A stretch of DNA of 17,648 nucleotides, taken from positions 1 to 17,648 of the forward strand of contig JAFLEE010000098.1 of NCBI GenBank assembly GCA_017302015.1, written 5' to 3'. Each line of letters begins with the position of its first letter. Position 1 is the stretch's first letter. This document shows, one piece after another, positions 1-9,884 of the stretch. Origin of the DNA: Spirochaetota bacterium. GTDB taxonomy: Bacteria > Spirochaetota > UBA12135 > COTS27 > JAFLEE01. A program made the translations under genes and the position numbers. Under the pieces are notes generated by a model that saw only the letters and a program-made list of their open reading frames with translations, was not told the DNA's origin and made no database searches.

Positions 1-1225
1 CTGCCTGTCGGAGGGCCTCATGCGCCACCCTGCCGTGCTCACGGCCACCGAGAGGGTGCGCATCGCCGAGGCGAAACGGAGGGTTTCCGCCGGCGCATTC
101 CTTCCGAGCGTCTCCGCGAGCCTGGGGGCGGGCTATAGCGGCGACGACCCGGGATCGAAACCGGCCCAAATCGCCACGAGTCTGGGGCTCTCGGTGGACG
201 AGGAACTCTGGGGCGGGCTGCGCACCGTGGCCGCCGTGCGCCAGGCAGACGCCGGGGTCGACTCGGCGCGCTGCGACCTTCGCGCCGCGCGGCTATCCGC
301 GGCCCAGGGCATCCGAAGCGCCTTCTTCCAGAACGCTTTCGCCCGGGCCAATGCCGACCTCGCCCGCGCCATCGCCGCACGCCGCCGGGAGAACACCGAC
401 CTCGTCTCCCTCCGCTTCGAGTCGGGCCGCGAGAACAAGGGAACCCTGCTTCGAAGCGAGGCCCAATGGCTCGAGTCCGTGATGGACACCTCCAACGCGG
501 TGCGCGCCCTCGCCACCGGAAGCATGGACCTCGCCCTGGCCCTCGGCCGGGGCGCCCGCTCCCCGCTGTCCGCGGGCGTCACGTTGGACCTTCCGATCGA
601 GGGGGATCCCGATTTCGAGGCCCTCGCCGTGAAGACCCCCGACTATGAAAAGGCGAAGGCCGATCTCGCCGCGGCCCGGGCGCAGCAACTTTCGGCCGCG
701 GGCGCCTTCTCGCCCACGGTCGGGGCCTCCGCATCCCTCTCGAAGCGAGTCGCCGAAACGAGCGCCGACGCCTGGTCCGCCAAACTCTCCGCCCAGTGGT
801 CCTTCGGCCTGGGGCTGGGCGAGGTGTGGGCCCTGCAAGGCGCCGCGGCCCAATCCCGCATCGCCGCCCTCCTCCTGTCCCGAAAGAAAGAAGAACTCAT
901 CGTCTCCCTGGCCAAGGCATACGCGGCCCTCCTCGACGCCCGCGACCAGTACGCCCACGAGCGCGGGGTCCTGCACCGCGACCTCAAGCCCTCGAACATC
1001 CTCCTCGACGCCCGCGACCAGGCCGCTCTGCGCGAGCGCTACCTGGCCGCCGACGAGACCCAGGCGGAGATCGGGCGCACCCAGTACGCCGGCGGCCTCA
1101 TCTCCTTCACCGATTGGGACGTCATCGAGAACAACCTCATCTCCGATCGGAAGGCGTCCCTCGCCGCCCGCAACCGGTTGGCCCAGGCCTGGGCGCTCTG
1201 GCAGCAGACAAAAGGAAACCCCTGA
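1..1225 (+). CDS. TolC-like outer membrane efflux protein, 5' truncated by the window edge
   Basis: This is the outer-membrane channel of a tripartite efflux pump. The reading frame is open to the left edge (first whole codon at base 2, reading CLSEGL before the first ATG at 20), so the real start and signal peptide lie upstream and ATG 20 is not the true start. The sequence has two OEP repeats: the first begins 'HPAVLTATERVRIAEAKRR..FLPSVSASLGAGYS', the second 'TPDYEKAKADLAAARAQ..FSPTVGASASLS'. The ending 'AGGLISFTDWDVIENNLIS' is characteristic of this TolC subfamily. Residues 311-334 (counted from ATG 20) are foreign to TolC and contain VLHRDLKPSNILLD, a protein-kinase catalytic loop; removing these 24 residues restores a normal helix. 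The stop overlaps the next start (TGATG), so it is translationally coupled to the adaptor gene. Family call is firm; the integrity of the inserted stretch is in doubt. Confidence 0.88.
   Translation, partial: CLSEGLMRHPAVLTATERVRIAEAKRRVSAGAFLPSVSASLGAGYSGDDPGSKPAQIATSLGLSVDEELWGGLRTVAAVRQADAGVDSARCDLRAARLSAAQGIRSAFFQNAFARANADLARAIAARRRENTDLVSLRFESGRENKGTLLRSEAQWLESVMDTSNAVRALATGSMDLALALGRGARSPLSAGVTLDLPIEGDPDFEALAVKTPDYEKAKADLAAARAQQLSAAGAFSPTVGASASLSKRVAETSADAWSAKLSAQWSFGLGLGEVWALQGAAAQSRIAALLLSRKKEELIVSLAKAYAALLDARDQYAHERGVLHRDLKPSNILLDARDQAALRERYLAADETQAEIGRTQYAGGLISFTDWDVIENNLISDRKASLAARNRLAQAWALWQQTKGNP
928..1021 (+). repeat. 22-bp perfect direct repeat bounding a 72-bp kinase-like insertion
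   Basis: Bases 928-949 and 1000-1021 are identical over 22 bp, at an offset of exactly 72 bp (24 codons, frame kept). Both encode LLDARDQ. The repeat ends at mismatches on both sides (927 c against 999 t; 950 t against 1022 g). The unit between them encodes YAHERG followed by a HRDLKPSNILLD kinase catalytic loop. The structure looks like a templated insertion between short homologies, or a graph error in assembly at a shared k-mer. Confidence 0.9.
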
Positions 1226-2225
1226 TGAAGCCGCACCCTCCCTCCCGGAAAACAATCCTCCTCCTCGCCGCCTCGGTCGCGGTGCTCGGCGGGGCCTTCC
1301 TCCTCTGGTTCCTTCTCAGGCCCAAGAAGGCCGGGGGCGAGCCCCAGGCCATGCAGGTCGGACGATCCACCCTGGTGCTCTCGGTCCTCTCCACCGGGAC
1401 CGTGCAGCCCCAGAACCGCCTCGAGATCAAGCCGCCCATGAACGGCCGCATCGAGGAGGTCCTGGTGGAGGAGGGGCAGCGCGTGTCCAAGGGCCAGGTC
1501 CTCGCTTGGATGAGCTCCTCCGAGCGGGCGGCGCTCCTCGACACGGCCAGCGCCCAGGGCACCAACGAATTGGCCCGCTGGCAAAAACTCTATAAGGCCA
1601 CCCCCATCATCGCCGCCCTCGACGGCACGATCATCAATCGCGCCAAGGAGCCCGGCCAGGGCGTCTCCACGGGCGACGCCGTCCTCGTCATCGCCGACCG
1701 CCTCATCGTGCGCGTCCAGGTCGACGAGACCGACATCGGGAAACTCAAGGTGGGCCTCGCCACTTCCATCAACCTCGACGCCTACCCCCAAAGCCGCTTC
1801 CGCGGGACCGTGGACCATATCGCCTGGGAGGCGACTCTGGTGAACAACGTCACGATGTACATCGTCGACGTCCTGCCCATCGAGGCCCCCGAGTTCATGA
1901 GGAGCGGCATGACCGCCAACGTCCAGTTCGAGGTGGCCCGCCGGGAGGGGGTCCTCGCGGTGCCGGTGGCCGCCCTCTTGCAACGCTCTAATTTAACGGC
2001 GGTGCTCCAGAAAGACGCCGCCACGGGCCGCCTGAGGCCGCACCGGGTGGTGGCGGGGCTCAACGACGGTCGAAATGTGGAGATCCTCTCGAATCTTTCC
2101 GAAGGCGACACCTATTACGTCAGCGCGACGCCGTGGACCCCCGGGAGTAGGCGCAGCCAGGGAAATAACCCCTTCATGCCCGGCGGGGGAACGCGCGGGC
2201 CCCGGCCCCCCGCCGGGGGCCCCCC

Positions 2226-2229
<4 letters not shown>
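1225..2229 (+). CDS. HlyD/MacA-type periplasmic adaptor (membrane fusion protein) with minimal hairpin
   Basis: This 334-residue periplasmic adaptor would link the MacB-type transporter to the TolC-like channel. The ATG at 1225 overlaps the upstream stop (TGATG), with GGA at 1214-1216 upstream. It has an N-terminal membrane anchor at about residues 10-31. Split lipoyl halves follow at about 62-95 ('MNGRIEEVLVEEGQRVSKGQ') and 126-155 ('IIAALDGTIINRAKEPGQGV'). A beta-barrel with 'VDETDIGKLKVG' comes next, then a C-terminal membrane-proximal domain. Only about 28 residues (97-124) separate the lipoyl halves, so the coiled-coil hairpin that contacts TolC in MacA is almost absent. The C-terminus is Gly/Pro-rich (NNPFMPGGGTRGPRPP). 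Its stop overlaps the GTG start of the transporter by 4 bp. The exported substrate cannot be read from the sequence. Confidence 0.9.
2204..2221 (+). other. GC hairpin covering the putative RBS of the MacB-like gene
   Basis: GGCCCCC (2204-2210) pairs with GGGGGCC (2215-2221) over a 4-nt loop. The GGGGG of the right arm is the only Shine-Dalgarno-like element before GTG 2226, at a spacing of 6 nt. Ribosomes finishing the adaptor gene would open this stem, which would suit translational coupling. The stem is plain to see; the regulatory role is inferred. Confidence 0.4.
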
Positions 2230-4190
<1,961 letters not shown>

Positions 4191-4207
4191 GGGGAGGGCC
4201 GCGGCTC

Positions 4208-4951
4208 CTACGGCTCCGCCGCCAGGCGCCCTTTTTCTTCCCGCGCGTATCCCGCCAACTCGGGCCAGAACGCGTTAAACTCCGCAGTGTAGGCCTGGAT
4301 CTCGCCGTAGAAATCCTCCACGGCCGCCGCCAATTGGACCTCGCGCCCCATGCGGTGCTTGATGTAGCCGGAGAGTCGATCCAAGGCCACGCCGGTCCCC
4401 GCGCGGGTGGCGTAGGAGGCGAGCACGTCCTTCTCGACCATGCGTTGGGTGAAATAGCGCATCCCCTCGGGCATCAAATCCCATGGCCTTCCCAGGACCG
4501 CATAGCAACGGCCCGTGAAGGTCGTCAGGGGTTCGGGCCACCAGGCCTCCCAATCGCGGGCGAGCAGGTGGTCATAGAGCACGTCGATGAGCACCGAGGC
4601 GTAGAGCCCCCACCGGGGCCCAAGGCGGCCGACCGAATGGCGCACGAGGGGATGGGAATCGGTGAAGCGGTCGATGGCCCGGTGGAGCCTCACCGCCCTG
4701 CGCACGGCGGGAGGATAAGCCTCGAGCGCCTTGGGGCCCTTCATGAAATCGGCGAGCACGGCGCCGAGGATGGCCCCGTCGGATTCGTGGGAGAGGAGGA
4801 GGTGGGTGAGGAAATTGGGGATGGGGGATGCCTTCGAGTGGATGGTCGCATCAATTAGGCCCGACCGGCGCGGTCGGAACCGCGGCGCGAAAGTGCCCCG
4901 CGATGTTTGCCCCCCGTGGCCAACTCGGCTAAAATGATCCGGTCCCGCCAT
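4208..4951 (-). CDS. Acyl carrier protein phosphodiesterase family protein (DUF479), start uncertain
   Basis: The core reads 'NFLTHLLLSHESDGAILGAV', then LADFMKG, 'VRLHRAIDRFTDSHPLVR' and 'VLIDVLYDHLLARDW'. This matches the AcpH/DUF479 family (HD-like fold with His/Asp metal ligands), whose E. coli member removes 4'-phosphopantetheine from ACP; whether this protein does so is not established. The family normally begins with MNFLAHL, which corresponds to base 4816 here. The only in-frame ATG/GTG/TTG is at 4951, which adds about 43 atypical Arg/Gly/Pro-rich residues, runs through a promoter of the opposite gene and shares its CATG start. The real start may be a rare ATC at 4822, or a base may be missing near the C-run at 4817-4827. 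From 4822 it would be about 205 residues, close to AcpH (193). It converges on the efflux operon with a 17-bp gap and no clear terminator. Confidence 0.8.
   Translation of the reverse strand: MAGPDHFSRVGHGGQTSRGTFAPRFRPRRSGLIDATIHSKASPIPNFLTHLLLSHESDGAILGAVLADFMKGPKALEAYPPAVRRAVRLHRAIDRFTDSHPLVRHSVGRLGPRWGLYASVLIDVLYDHLLARDWEAWWPEPLTTFTGRCYAVLGRPWDLMPEGMRYFTQRMVEKDVLASYATRAGTGVALDRLSGYIKHRMGREVQLAAAVEDFYGEIQAYTAEFNAFWPELAGYAREEKGRLAAEP
4907..4935 (+). promoter_or_regulatory. Candidate sigma70-type promoter for the XylR-like regulator
   Basis: TTGCCC (4907-4912) and TAAAAT (4930-4935) are separated by exactly 17 bp. Transcription would start near 4942, only about 8 nt before ATG 4950. No Shine-Dalgarno sequence fits in between, so the message would have a very short leader. 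Confidence 0.6.
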
Positions 4952-6233
4952 GCCTCATATCGCCTATTTCCACGCCGGGATGTTTTTCGAGACCTATATC
5001 GGCTCGACGATCTACGAGGAACTCCGCCGGGGCATCCGCGACGCCTGCACGGAGCGGGGCTGGGTCTGCGATTTTTTCGACGCGCGGTTCCGCCTCGAGG
5101 CCTTCCTCGCCTCGAAGGCCTTCGCGCGTTACCGGGGCATCCTCGGCACGGTCTCCGTATTCCTTCCCGCCCGCGCAAGCTGGGAGCGCCTCGCCGCGCG
5201 CCTTCCCTGCGTCGATTTGATGATCGTGCCGCCGCGCTCCCGGGCCCACGGCATCGCCGTCGACGACGGGGCCGGCATTCGGGCCGTGGTGGACCACTTG
5301 GTGGAGGCGGGCCACCGGTCCATCGGTTATTTCGGGATGGGACGGGAACCGTTCTCCGTCGAGCGTGCCCGGGCTTGCCTAGCCGCCTTGGCCCAGCGGG
5401 GAATGGCACCTTCCCCCGTCTGGGTCGTCGGCTTCGACGCCGCCACGGGCATGCCCAAGGGGGGCGCCGCTGCCCCCGCGCCCTACACCGTCAAGGGCGA
5501 CCAAAAGACCGAGCGGACCCTCGATGCCCAGACCAAGCAATTCCTCAATCTCGCCCAGCGGCCCACGGCGCTGGTTTTCGAGAGCGATTTGGCGGCCCGC
5601 CGTTTTATCCGTGCGGCGGGCGCCCTTGGCTTCCGCATCCCCGGGGATTTGGCCGTCACCGGCTTCGACGATAACCGCTTCTGGGACGGCCCCCCGCGTG
5701 CGGTGGAACTCACCACCGTGCGCCAGGATTTCTACGCCCTCGGCGTCGGCGCGGTTGCGCTTCTGGACCGGGCGGAAAAGGGCGGGCCGCGCTTCGTGGA
5801 AAGGCAAGCGCCCAGGCTCATCGTGCGCCGTTCCTCACTCCGGGGGCCCCTGGGAGAGGCGCCGGGAGAAGAGGCCTTCCGCGCCCAGGTGGCGCCCTTC
5901 ATCGAGGCCCATCTCGAGACGCGGAAACTCTCGGGCCTCATCGCCCGAAAACTCGGCATGAGCCCCAAATCCTTCCTCGCCAAGTTCTCCCGGGAGTTCG
6001 GCGTCACCTTCGTGCGCCACCTCAATCAATTGCGCCTCGACCGAGCGGCGGGGCGCCTGCGGGAAACCCGCGACCCCATCACCCGCATCCTCCACGAGGC
6101 CGGCTTCGCCAGCCACCCCAATTTCAACCGGCAATTCAAGGCCCGCTTCGGGGTTTCCGCCGCGGTCTATCGGGCGGGCCGGGGAGCGACGGGCTCGGAA
6201 AAAGGTACATCCGGAAAGGGGAAAAACGCGTAG
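4950..6233 (+). CDS. XylR-like AraC-family regulator with LacI-type sugar-sensing domain
   Basis: This 427-residue cytoplasmic transcription factor has the E. coli XylR architecture. Residues about 1-285 form a periplasmic-binding-protein-like (Peripla_BP_3) sensor: an N-terminal strand 'HIAYFHAGMFFETYIGSTIYE', 'GIAVDDGAGIRAVVDHLVEAG' and 'RIPGDLAVTGFDDNRFWD' are typical of LacI-family sensors. No LacI helix-turn-helix precedes it. Residues about 310-410 carry the two AraC helix-turn-helix units, with 'LSGLIARKLGMSPKSFLAKF' and 'ITRILHEAGFASHPNFNRQF'. A sugar or glycoside is the likely ligand. The ATG at 4950 gives the complete sensor start and has a good promoter just upstream. It lies 31 bp before the secreted SGNH hydrolase gene on the same strand, which is a plausible target. 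No strong RBS is visible. Confidence 0.88.
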   Translation: MPHIAYFHAGMFFETYIGSTIYEELRRGIRDACTERGWVCDFFDARFRLEAFLASKAFARYRGILGTVSVFLPARASWERLAARLPCVDLMIVPPRSRAHGIAVDDGAGIRAVVDHLVEAGHRSIGYFGMGREPFSVERARACLAALAQRGMAPSPVWVVGFDAATGMPKGGAAAPAPYTVKGDQKTERTLDAQTKQFLNLAQRPTALVFESDLAARRFIRAAGALGFRIPGDLAVTGFDDNRFWDGPPRAVELTTVRQDFYALGVGAVALLDRAEKGGPRFVERQAPRLIVRRSSLRGPLGEAPGEEAFRAQVAPFIEAHLETRKLSGLIARKLGMSPKSFLAKFSREFGVTFVRHLNQLRLDRAAGRLRETRDPITRILHEAGFASHPNFNRQFKARFGVSAAVYRAGRGATGSEKGTSGKGKNA

Positions 6234-6264
6234 CCAAGGGAGGCGCCCCGGTCCAAAATAGGGC

Positions 6265-8856
6265 ATGCGAAGAACCCATCGATCGCCCTCGCGCGCCGTC
6301 TCGAGTCTCTTCTATAAGAAGGCGTGCGCCCTCTTCATTTTGGCCCTATTCTGCCTGGGGGCATCCCTCGAGGCCGCGACGGCCTGGCGCGGTATGGGCC
6401 AGCGCATGCGCGTGGCGGTCCAGGGGTGGAACGGCGGGGGCGCCTGGTCGCGCCTGACGAGGTCGCGCCATTATTCCGCCTCGACCTTCCGCCGTTTCCG
6501 CATCGTGCTCCAGACCTTCCAGCCCGGCATCGCTTCCCCGTTGGCCGACACCAATTACACCAATGATTATGCGTTCCAGGTCGGCTTCGAGTACCCCTAT
6601 ACGGCGGGGAATACGGGCATCGCGCCCCGGGTGGCGGTGACGTTCGGCGGCTCCAATGTCGGCACTTACACCTCCACGAACGGGCCCTACGGCTACCTGC
6701 TCTCCGATATCATCGACCTGGGCTATGACGTGCCGACCAACGCCTTCTTCGGCCTGTGGACGACCATCGAGAACCTGGCCGGCCCCCTTTCCGCCAGCAA
6801 CACGCTCCCCTACATCGACAATATGTGCAATCTCTTCGAGCGCTACGAGGGGAGCACGGGCACGCCGAGTTCCCTCATCGGCTCGAATTGGGCGCTCACC
6901 CGCTCGAACATCAGCCATGTCGGGACGAACATCGGCGGTTACTCGGCGGGGTACGCGCCCACGATGATGCTCATCGAGGTGGATGAGTACGAGAAATCGG
7001 TGCTCCTCGTGGGCGATTCCATCTGCTACGGGGTCGGGGAGGGCGCCGGAGGGAGCGCGGGCTACGGCGACGCCCTCGGGAGCGCCCTGGGCAATTCGGG
7101 CTATCTCGCCCGTTGGCTCGGGGAGAACCTCCACTACAATTACGTGAACCTGGGTCGGGGCAGCGACGGGTTCAAGTTCGCCACGGCCAATAATTGGAAG
7201 TACCGCACCCAGCTCATGGCCCTCGCCAATCCCACCCATGTAGTCAGCGAGAACCTGCACAACGACTGCTATTCCAACGCGAACCTCATCCAGACGATCA
7301 TGTCCAACACCTACCAGGCCATCCGCGCCCTCTGCCCCGGGGCGCCGATCCTCCAGACCTGCTGCACCCCCAATACCGACAGCAGTTCGGATCAATACGC
7401 CACCACCAATAACCAGGTGCCCACGGCGGTCTTCCTCCAGACGAACCAGACGCGCAATGTCATCAACCAGCGCATCCGGGCACTGTCGCCCAGCCTGGGG
7501 CATGACGGCTTCATCGACCCCAACCCCATCATCGAAGCGGGCTACACCTCCGGAGATCCCTCGACCATCACCTCCCTCTGGAAGGCGGACGGGACTCCCT
7601 ACGGTTACATCTACGACGGCGTGCATCCCAATAGCCACGCCGCCGCCGTGATCGCCGCGGGTCTGACGAATAACCCGTTCATCCCCACCAACCTCGTCGG
7701 GCCGACGGGGGCCTTCTCTTCGAGTCCCTCGAACAGCGCGCTGGCGGGGACGAGCGTCGTCTTCTCCAACCTCACCACGGCGGGGACCGGGGCCGTGACG
7801 AATTGGGCCTGGGATTTCGGCAACGGAACCGCGAGCAATTGGGCCTCGAATCTGGGGCGCACGGCGTGCGCCTACACGAACGCCGGAACCTTCACCATCC
7901 GGCTCACGGTGCGGGACCGCTATGGCCTCACCAATACGGCAAGCCTCGCGCTCACCATCACCAACGCCGCGGGGTCGAATGGCGCGCCCCCGGCCCCGGC
8001 GGGACTCTCGGCGGTGGAATGGGGGGCCTCGGCGATCCGCCTGGATTGGAGCGCCTCGGCCGGGGCCGACGCCTACCGCATCGACCGTGGGCTCGACGGC
8101 ACGAATTACGCCGCCCTCGCCGTGCTGCCCGCGGGGAGCGCGTCATGGACGGATAGCTCGGTGATCCCTTTCGTCGCCTACTATTACCGGGTCGCCGCGA
8201 CGAACAGCCTGGGCGAGACCGCCGCATCCATCGTCTTCGCGACCGCCCGCCGAGCGTCGCTGCGCGGGGGCCCCCCGGCCTTCGATATCCGCGGCGGAAA
8301 AATCGGTTTCGATTTCGCGCTGACCAAGAATTTTCCCGAGGCGGTAGCCTTGTCTTGGGCGTGGGCGAAGGAAGGGTCTTCCGCGTTCGCCGAACTCGAC
8401 CCCGCCCAATGGGAGGGCGGCTCCGCCCTGGGTACAAACGCCACCAACGCCAAGGCGAGCGCCGTGTGGAGGGTGCCCGAGCTGGGCCTCGCCTGGGGAC
8501 GCGTACACTTGAAACTGAGCGCGAGCGTGCCCGGGACCGATGCGGCCGCCTGGGTCTTCAGCAATCTCGACCTGGGCGGTTTTTTCCGCCAACAGGGCGA
8601 CTTAAAGAGCGCCTGCGTCGTGGGCAGCCCATGGCGCGGCGGGGCCCCCATTCTCTTCGCCAATCTCGCCGCGGATACCCGGGTTAAGATCTACTCCGTC
8701 GCCGGCTCCCTCGTGGCCGAGCCTACCGGCACGGGGGGGAGCGTGCTGTGGAACCCGGGCGCGGACAGCCGCGCCGTGCCCCCCGGTATCTACCTCGCGC
8801 GCCTCTCCATCCCTTCCGGGGAAACGCGGATGCTTAAACTGATGGTCCAACCATAG
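6265..8856 (+). CDS. Secreted SGNH/GDSL-type hydrolase with PKD, fibronectin III and FlgD-like C-terminal domains
   Basis: This 863-residue exported protein has a basic N-terminus and hydrophobic core 'KKACALFILALFCLGASLEA' forming a signal peptide cleaved near residue 38. Residues 40-240 are beta-rich and unassigned. An SGNH hydrolase follows: block I VGDSICYG with nucleophile Ser252, block II 'NLGRGSDG', block III near 'SENLHND', and block V DGVHPN with Asp451 and His454. It probably deacylates a polysaccharide or other ester. Next come a PKD domain (about 478-572, 'WAWDFGNG'), a fibronectin III domain (about 574-663, 'YYYRVAATNSLGE') and a final FlgD-Ig/type IX-like domain (about 795-863, 'VKIYSVAGSLV', 'PPGIYLARLSI'). 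The start is ATG 6265 with only a weak upstream GGG. The substrate cannot be told from sequence alone. Confidence 0.85.
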   Translation: MRRTHRSPSRAVSSLFYKKACALFILALFCLGASLEAATAWRGMGQRMRVAVQGWNGGGAWSRLTRSRHYSASTFRRFRIVLQTFQPGIASPLADTNYTNDYAFQVGFEYPYTAGNTGIAPRVAVTFGGSNVGTYTSTNGPYGYLLSDIIDLGYDVPTNAFFGLWTTIENLAGPLSASNTLPYIDNMCNLFERYEGSTGTPSSLIGSNWALTRSNISHVGTNIGGYSAGYAPTMMLIEVDEYEKSVLLVGDSICYGVGEGAGGSAGYGDALGSALGNSGYLARWLGENLHYNYVNLGRGSDGFKFATANNWKYRTQLMALANPTHVVSENLHNDCYSNANLIQTIMSNTYQAIRALCPGAPILQTCCTPNTDSSSDQYATTNNQVPTAVFLQTNQTRNVINQRIRALSPSLGHDGFIDPNPIIEAGYTSGDPSTITSLWKADGTPYGYIYDGVHPNSHAAAVIAAGLTNNPFIPTNLVGPTGAFSSSPSNSALAGTSVVFSNLTTAGTGAVTNWAWDFGNGTASNWASNLGRTACAYTNAGTFTIRLTVRDRYGLTNTASLALTITNAAGSNGAPPAPAGLSAVEWGASAIRLDWSASAGADAYRIDRGLDGTNYAALAVLPAGSASWTDSSVIPFVAYYYRVAATNSLGETAASIVFATARRASLRGGPPAFDIRGGKIGFDFALTKNFPEAVALSWAWAKEGSSAFAELDPAQWEGGSALGTNATNAKASAVWRVPELGLAWGRVHLKLSASVPGTDAAAWVFSNLDLGGFFRQQGDLKSACVVGSPWRGGAPILFANLAADTRVKIYSVAGSLVAEPTGTGGSVLWNPGADSRAVPPGIYLARLSIPSGETRMLKLMVQP

Positions 8857-8932
8857 CGAGCGGGGGGAGGCGGCCGGAGCGAGCCTTTTAAGGCCTACCC
8901 GTTCGCCTTTCATCGATTGCGGCGGCGGCGTT

Positions 8933-9823
8933 TCACGGCCCGAACCACCGCGACGGCGCGACGCCGGTCTTCTGCTTGAAGATCCGCGAAAAATAATAGG
9001 GATCCTCGAAGCCGAGGGATTCGGAAACCTCCACCACGGAGCGTCGCCCATCCGCGAGGAGCTCCTTGGAGCGGCTCACGAGGGATTGGAGGTGGTACTG
9101 GTGGGGGGACATCCCCAGGCGCCCCTTGAAAAGACGTCGGAAATGGGCATAACTGACGCCGGTGGTGGCGGCGAGGGCCCGCAGATCCACGCGGGCGTGG
9201 GGTTCCTCCGAGAGGGCGCGCAGGATCTTTTCGAGGCGGCGCTCGAAGGAGTCCACCGTCTTGGCCGGGGCGAGGCCGGTCCCGGTGGCCGCCCCGAGGA
9301 GGGCCACCAATTCGCCCGAGGCGATGCGGGCTTCCCGCGCCCTTAGGTGGCGGTGGATGGCGAGGAAGCGCTCCACCATCCGTGGGGGATCGGCGACCGG
9401 AAGCACGGGCCGCTTCGCCGAAAGGACGCCCTTGTCGAGAAGCCGCCGCGGCCACGACCCATTGCACAAGAGCCAGTATTCCTGCCAGTCGGATGCGGCT
9501 TCGAAGCGGTAGCGGTGGCCGAGGCCCGGGGTGAGGACCATGAGGTCGCCCCCCCGCAGGGGCAAGGAGAGGTCTCCGTCGCAATGCAGGTGGCCGCGGC
9601 CCCGGGCGAGAAAGACGAGGTGGAAATCACGGGGAATGCGCGCTTCGTCTCCCCGATAGCGGAAGAAGCCCGGGCTGGGGCGCCCGAAACTCTGGTGGGC
9701 CCCGGCGGCCGGTTTGGGTCGGGAATGACTCGCGCCGACGGCTAGAACCTCAATGCCCCAGGCATCGTCGATGTTCGGGGCCATGGAATAGCAAGTGAAC
9801 CAATTGCTCAAATCATCCATCAT
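8933..9823 (-). CDS. AraC-family regulator with N-terminal cupin sensor
   Basis: This 296-residue cytoplasmic regulator has an AraC-type cupin ligand domain at about residues 55-130 ('FHLVFLARGRGHLHCDGD', 'GGDLMVLTPGLGHRYRF'). Two helix-turn-helix units follow at about 205-296 ('LRALAATTGVSYAHFRRLF' and 'VVEVSESLGFEDPYYFSRIF', then 'KTGVAPSRW'). It is divergent from the Gfo/Idh/MocA-isomerase operon, which is the expected target. Start: ATG ATG at 9823-9818, with AAGGG 4 nt upstream. An internal ATG at 9784 would also keep the whole cupin domain and would free the first direct repeat from the coding region. A promoter (-35 TTGCCC, -10 GATAAT) is well placed upstream, and a direct repeat overlaps its -10, suggesting autoregulation. 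Regulator type is certain; ligand unknown, probably a sugar. Confidence 0.9.
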   Translation of the reverse strand: MMDDLSNWFTCYSMAPNIDDAWGIEVLAVGASHSRPKPAAGAHQSFGRPSPGFFRYRGDEARIPRDFHLVFLARGRGHLHCDGDLSLPLRGGDLMVLTPGLGHRYRFEAASDWQEYWLLCNGSWPRRLLDKGVLSAKRPVLPVADPPRMVERFLAIHRHLRAREARIASGELVALLGAATGTGLAPAKTVDSFERRLEKILRALSEEPHARVDLRALAATTGVSYAHFRRLFKGRLGMSPHQYHLQSLVSRSKELLADGRRSVVEVSESLGFEDPYYFSRIFKQKTGVAPSRWFGP

Positions 9824-9884
9824 AAGGCCCTTAATTGCTCGAAAACTCCATGGTGAAGCATCGAGAAATGGATCAAATTATCCA
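9802..9884 (+). promoter_or_regulatory. Three 18-bp direct repeats, candidate AraC-family binding sites
   Basis: Three similar 18-mers lie in the same orientation: AATTGCTCAAATCATCCA (9802-9819), AATTGCTCGAAAACTCCA (9833-9850) and AATGGATCAAATTATCCA (9867-9884). The first matches the second at 13 of 18 positions and the third at 15 of 18. Their starts are 31 and 34 bp apart, about three helical turns. AraC-family proteins typically bind direct repeats like these. The third copy overlaps the -10 of the regulator promoter; the first lies over the first codons of the regulator gene. Confidence 0.5.

Noticed and set aside
950-1021. An actual kinase domain fused to the TolC-like protein
   Set aside because: Only the catalytic-loop strand is present; there is no glycine-rich loop, VAIK lysine or DFG motif, so no kinase activity can be expected.
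6346-7638. 430-residue minus-strand open frame opposite the SGNH hydrolase
   Set aside because: Low-complexity Val/Gly/Arg/Asp sequence with no recognisable motif; it mirrors the coding strand of a well-supported secreted enzyme.
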